Shown here piece after piece: positions 60,037 to 64,000 of a stretch of 64,000 bases of DNA. Positions within the stretch are counted from its first letter, which is position 1. Every line of letters begins with the position of its first letter. Made by a program: the position numbers and the translations under genes. The stretch covers positions 144,582 to 208,581 of the forward strand of contig JXTC01000523.1 of assembly GCA_002914845.1 (NCBI GenBank). Direction: 5' to 3'. This DNA is from Trema orientale. Its lineage: Eukaryota; Streptophyta; Magnoliopsida; Rosales; Cannabaceae. Under the pieces are notes generated by a model that was not told the DNA's origin, did no database searches, and was given only the letters and a program-made list of their open reading frames with translations.

Positions 60037-61283
60037 ACAGTTCATGCAACCTCTCTCCTTAAGTCTTTGCATGAAATCTTCTCCCCAGTGTTTGACAATG
60101 CCTCTCTTTAGATCGTAACCCCCAGAAACATTAACAATCATTTGGAATGTCATGATATATAGAAGCATACAGGAGCACTCAACAATACATTTTGTTGACA
60201 TTATATTGAAGAATAATAAGGTGACTGCAATATGTTTCACTAAATCTTAGCAAACTCATTGAAACAGGATTAAAGAATAAGAAAGCTTTAGTAATCAGCA
60301 AAAAGTGAATTGACCCGTAATAATGTATCATCTAGAATGTAATTTAGAGCTACTATATATCCACCACTAAAATGATTTTTTTTTTTGTTTTCTTAAAAGC
60401 TAATGTAAGATGTTGCAATGTACTTCCCCTTTCCATGTTACTGTGAGATTTTCAAGGATTAGAGAATGTACCTTTCCTACGTCCAAGAATTCTGGTTATT
60501 ACACAGTTAGCTAGTTAGCTTCAGAATCATCAGCTTCTCTCTGATAGTTCCCATACTCAAATGCACCTTCAGTTTCCCAGCAAGGCTGAGATATCTCAAA
60601 CATTTGAACAGTAAATACAAAGATTTGTAACGCCATACAAACATCCACACCTGCGACATAACACAGACTAAAACTAATGAAAAAGTACTAGTTCAATGTC
60701 CGTCCAGATTGGTTTTTTGATATCTACTAAATGGCACACCTCCCTGCTTTGACCCAAAAGATAAACATGTAGTGAATCTGCCAAATTTGAAGTTTCATCT
60801 ATAGTTTTCTTTTGATGAAAAACTTTGTTGTATAAATACCTTATCCATTTAAGTCCTTTTAAAATCTGTTGAAGGCTGTTTCCTCTAAATATTAATGATA
60901 AGTTACCGTGTTCAAAATGGTTCTATTTATAACTGAAATTAAAGATCATATGATTTTAAACATACACGCAAAAAACACTCCTACGAAATGTACAATATTC
61001 CAAGTCCAAAGTTGATCTTGATTCGAAAAGCTGTGAAGAATTTCCTTAAACCTGTATGGAAGTATGGACCCATATGACAGTAAAAGTATGATGAGGATAA
61101 CTTGGCTATAGCCAATCTTTGACAATTTGCAATTGCATAATGCATTCTCTGCACAAGATTATTACATTTTGTCATATCAGTATCTCACCCATTTCCAGCT
61201 AAGTCAAAACGGAAAGCACTGATCCCTTTGTCTTCCAATGCAACAACAAAGTTAACCATTTCTCTAACCATTATTCTATGTTC
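60037..61283 (-). pseudogene. Alpha/beta-hydrolase (esterase/thioesterase-type) pseudogene
   Basis: Three exon-like pieces on the minus strand match the plant family with HGFRS...GNGESEG and VNVSGRYDLKRG. The piece at 61,189-61,283 has AG and GT borders and reads MVNFVVALEDKGISAFRFDL AGNG. The piece at about 60,515-60,585 reads ETEGAFEYGNYQREADD, then SEAN and a stop. The piece at about 60,037-60,150 reads MIVNVSGGYDLKRG and DFMQRLKERG. The GHSKGG nucleophile elbow expected between the last two is not recognisable, and neither the N-terminal nor the C-terminal exons were found. Because intron borders are kept it came by DNA duplication, not by retroposition. It is unrelated to the WAV2-like gene except by fold. 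Confidence 0.7.
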
Positions 61284-61494
61284 CTGTAGGTGAAGGAAAT
61301 TTACAAGCTGTTTTAGAACTTCTCCACAATACAATAGATCAATTAGTTTCCTAAGAGTGTTATTGATAACTTATAAATAGATGAATGTCAATATCACCAA
61401 TAAACTTTATATGGATTAGATTCCTTGGAGTGATAAAAATCACGAAATGTTTTTGGTAGCAGAATCTACAAGACATTATGAAATAAGATTAGTC

Positions 61495-61603
61495 TAAAGC
61501 CATGATTCTCAGCAGTTTAGATTAAGTAAAAGAAAATAGCTATTAATTCTAAAGCATGATTCTCAGCAATTTAAATAAAGTAAAGAAAATAGCTATTAAT
61601 ATA
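61495..61603. repeat. 54-bp tandem duplication
   Basis: Two diverged copies of TAAAGC(C)ATGATTCTCAGC ... GAAAATAGCTATTAAT, starting at about 61,495 and 61,550. Confidence 0.85.
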
Positions 61604-61654
61604 TCAGAAACACTAACCTTATTACATCAAAAAACAAGGCATAAAATTATAATT

Positions 61655-62450
61655 TCCATGGATCCAGTTTCCAAAGAAGTAATAATGGAAACTGCAACTG
61701 ATAGTTCAGCAGCTAGTCATATGATCCATTTACCAGTACCCTTCATGCCTGTCTTGGCCAAAACCTTGCCTATCCAATAACCTTTTCCCTTATCATCCTT
61801 AACTCCAAAAGTATCTGCAGTGATCTCAATTAAGAAGCTGAGAAGCTCCCACATTATTCCATTATGAGAAAACACATTGCAATCCGTCCAACTGGTCTGA
61901 GTACATCACCAGTCTTCGCTATCTGCTGCAACATGTCAATATATACAATCCCATTGTGAACCCATCCTAATAATGTTGCCAACATAAGTCACAAAGGGCT
62001 GACTATCCAGATCTTGTAACACAACCTTTAATAAGAATATCTTCTATGTCATCCGTAAGCATCAACATATAAGATATCCCATTCTGTTACCATCTTCACC
62101 ACTTGAAACCCCGTTTCAAGGTTTAAAATCCCAATTCAACCATGGTTTCTCCCTCCCCTCAGAGTTTCTGTACAACATGTTCCTGTCATCAATTGAACGT
62201 CCACCTTTCTCTGCAAAAGCATGAGGAAATCTTCTTAGTCTGACAAGCACAGGGAGGTTTTCAATTGAATTAACAAAAGATTGAGGGTCAGGAAAGTTGA
62301 CTTCCTGGTTCGCTTGTTTAAACAGTCTCATTAACTTCAGAGATAGTTTTGTTATAAACAAATTAAATACGCAAACATTTTCTCCACAATGTTGAGGGCC
62401 AGATTCTGGTCTGGGCAGCGAAGCCAGTAAGGCATGTTTGTGTAAGGTCT
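61655..62450 (-). pseudogene. 6-phosphogluconate dehydrogenase pseudogene
   Basis: 6PGDH oxidises 6-phosphogluconate to ribulose-5-phosphate in the pentose phosphate pathway. On the minus strand, pieces in the right order match its NAD(P)-binding and central regions: QNLALNIVEK (about 62,400), PDPQSFVNSIENLPVLV then EKGGRSIDDRN (about 62,180-62,310), QPFVTYVGN (about 61,990-62,020), ELLSFLIEITADTFGVKDDK and KTGMKGTGKW (about 61,745-61,840), and AAELSVAV (about 61,690). The frame changes several times and stops occur, so it is broken. The match ends before the C-terminal third of the enzyme. Plant 6PGDH genes usually lack introns, so absence of introns does not prove retroposition. Confidence 0.82.
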
Positions 62451-64000
62451 GACCGTTTGAGATGGGGTGCCATCTTTTTACCTGCCCAGCTTGTAACAGC
62501 TCTAAAAACTAGGAACATAAAAGGAAAAACTCATAACATAATCAAATGTTATCAAAGAAGAGCTACTGCTTCATTTTTTTTTTAACAGAACAAAGCGAGA
62601 AAAAAAAAAATCACAAGAGAAATCAAATTGGGAGTGTTCCAAGGTACTCTACTGATAAAATGAATTGAAAATTATAGTTAAATTAGATAGCCACTTCTGT
62701 TGTTTTGCTCCAAATATCACAGTAGATATATTTGACCATAATTAAAACATCTAACTCCCATTCCATTGAACTATAAAGAGCTGGAATAAATCAACCAGAA
62801 AATTTTGGATGAAGCTAATCAAAGAGAGACATACGTATTAACCCTTAAGAAAGGAAAGATTGTGAATATACTAAACTAAGTTCAAGTAACTCATAGGGAA
62901 GAGAACAACACATTGATTAAAAAAACAATCTAAACAAAAATAACCAAAGAAACAAATACCTTTAAAAAAAAAAGTCAAACTAAACTTGAAATACTCTTAA
63001 TGTTTTGTTTCCAGTATATTACCATCTTTAGCAACTGTGTTCTATTTTTTGTCTTTTATATAGAGCACATGGTTTAGTTATGTAAATTTTTTTATTTTTT
63101 TATAATTTATGTTTAGATGTACCATACAAATAAACCAAAGTCTCATGTAGCATTGTTCAGAAATATATTGGTTCTCATGTAGCATTGTTCAGAAATATAT
63201 TGGTAATGAAAATGCAGCGAAACAGAATAAACACAACACAAATGTATCAAACGCAAGTTTAGAAAGTCAAACCAAAACTCAAAAGTCAGAGAAAACAGGA
63301 AAGAAGGGAGATAGAACAGCATATATACCAGTTTTTCAATATGGTAAATTCAAATTACAACTCCATCACATCCCTATCCCTATCCCCATCCCCATCACCA
63401 GATTATTGCATATGAAACGATCTTTAAAACCACAAATTAATGAGATCTTACAGTGCCTACATCAGATCCAAGTAATACATGCTTTTGCTGACACTTAAAA
63501 AGATCATCTGCAGTAGCAACAATACATGCTTTTCAACTTCCTAGTTCATATATATTTCAATTGATCATAGTTGTTCGTTTTTTCTGGAACTGAAGTATGT
63601 GTCACATAGACGTAGCTAGATGACCATGTTATCGATCAAACAAAATCATAAACCATATATAGGCATCCAAAGAAAAGCAAGCCTGATTTCTCTCAGAAGT
63701 TTCATTCGGCAACTATCCATCAGTATTCAATATAAAGAAAATAAAAGACGGAATTTAGAAAAGGGAACAGAGGAAAGGGGAGTCAATGTTCTTGCTTACC
63801 ACAAGCCAATCTTTCAAAGGCATTGGCACTGATTAAAGGGAAGTTGGGAGAGTCATTCAAGGCGCATATATAGCAGAACAGCCAAGCCAAGAGAGTTCAT
63901 AGAGGATAAAAATATTATTGCACACATACAATTGAAAATTTGTTCCAGAGTGCACAAAGACAAACAAAACAAATTGTGCCGAAATAATATAATGAACTGA
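62451..64000. other. AT-rich terminal region without recognised genes
   Basis: A few short frames exist but none shows a family motif or codon pattern. Items seen: the 32-bp duplication at 63,141-63,204 and a CCCTATCCCCATCCCCAT tract near 63,370-63,397. Sequence beyond the window may belong to a neighbouring gene. Confidence 0.35.
63141..63204. repeat. Perfect 32-bp tandem duplication
   Basis: Two identical copies beginning TCTCATGTAGCATTGTTCAG at 63,141 and 63,173, each ending ATATTGGT. Confidence 0.92.

Overview
The window is nuclear DNA of a flowering plant, almost certainly a eudicot. The evidence is AT-rich sequence, intron-split genes with GT-AG borders, and plant-type gene families (NF-YA, WAV2-type hydrolase, Alfin-like PHD proteins), together with many plant LTR retrotransposons, MITEs and Mutator-like elements. 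I cannot name the species. All exon borders below were read by eye from GT/AG sites, frame continuity and family knowledge.

Layout. 1-5.3 kb: a + strand NF-YA transcription-factor gene with paired CCAAT boxes upstream and a miR169 target site in its 3'UTR. 5.3-7.3 kb: AT-rich spacer with one hairpin MITE. 7.3-10.85 kb: a 3.5-kb Mutator-like element with a probable 9-bp target duplication and an interior packed with TTGAC/GTCAA motifs. 11.2-14.7 kb: an intact eight-exon alpha/beta-hydrolase gene orthologous to WAV2 (BEM46/ABHD13 family). 14.7-18.8 kb: spacer with young tandem duplications and small repeats.

18.8-51.1 kb: a head-to-tail array of six Alfin-like (Alfin domain plus PHD finger) gene copies, all on + and with the same five-exon plan. 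Only the first (18,812-21,130, 263 aa) looks intact. The third has perfect splice sites but one stop codon in exon 2. The other four are decayed. The array is a retrotransposon landing zone: a solo LTR and a copia fossil sit in copy 2, a Ty3/gypsy Tat-type fossil (itself with an insert in one LTR) lies in intron 1 of copy 6, and a second copia fossil starts in intron 4 of copy 6, where the PHD exon is no longer found.

51.3-58.3 kb: the second copia fossil, followed by a second, oppositely oriented copy of the TTGAC-rich Mutator-like element. 58.3-64 kb: no intact gene. It holds a LINE 3' end with target duplication, scattered exons of an alpha/beta-hydrolase pseudogene and a broken 6-phosphogluconate dehydrogenase copy, both on the minus strand.

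Three genes appear able to make full products (NF-YA, WAV2, Alfin-like copy 1). They are unlinked in function except that NF-YA and Alfin-like proteins both act on chromatin and transcription. The most unusual signal is the TTGAC-array transposon family; its motif contains the core of the W-box bound by WRKY factors.
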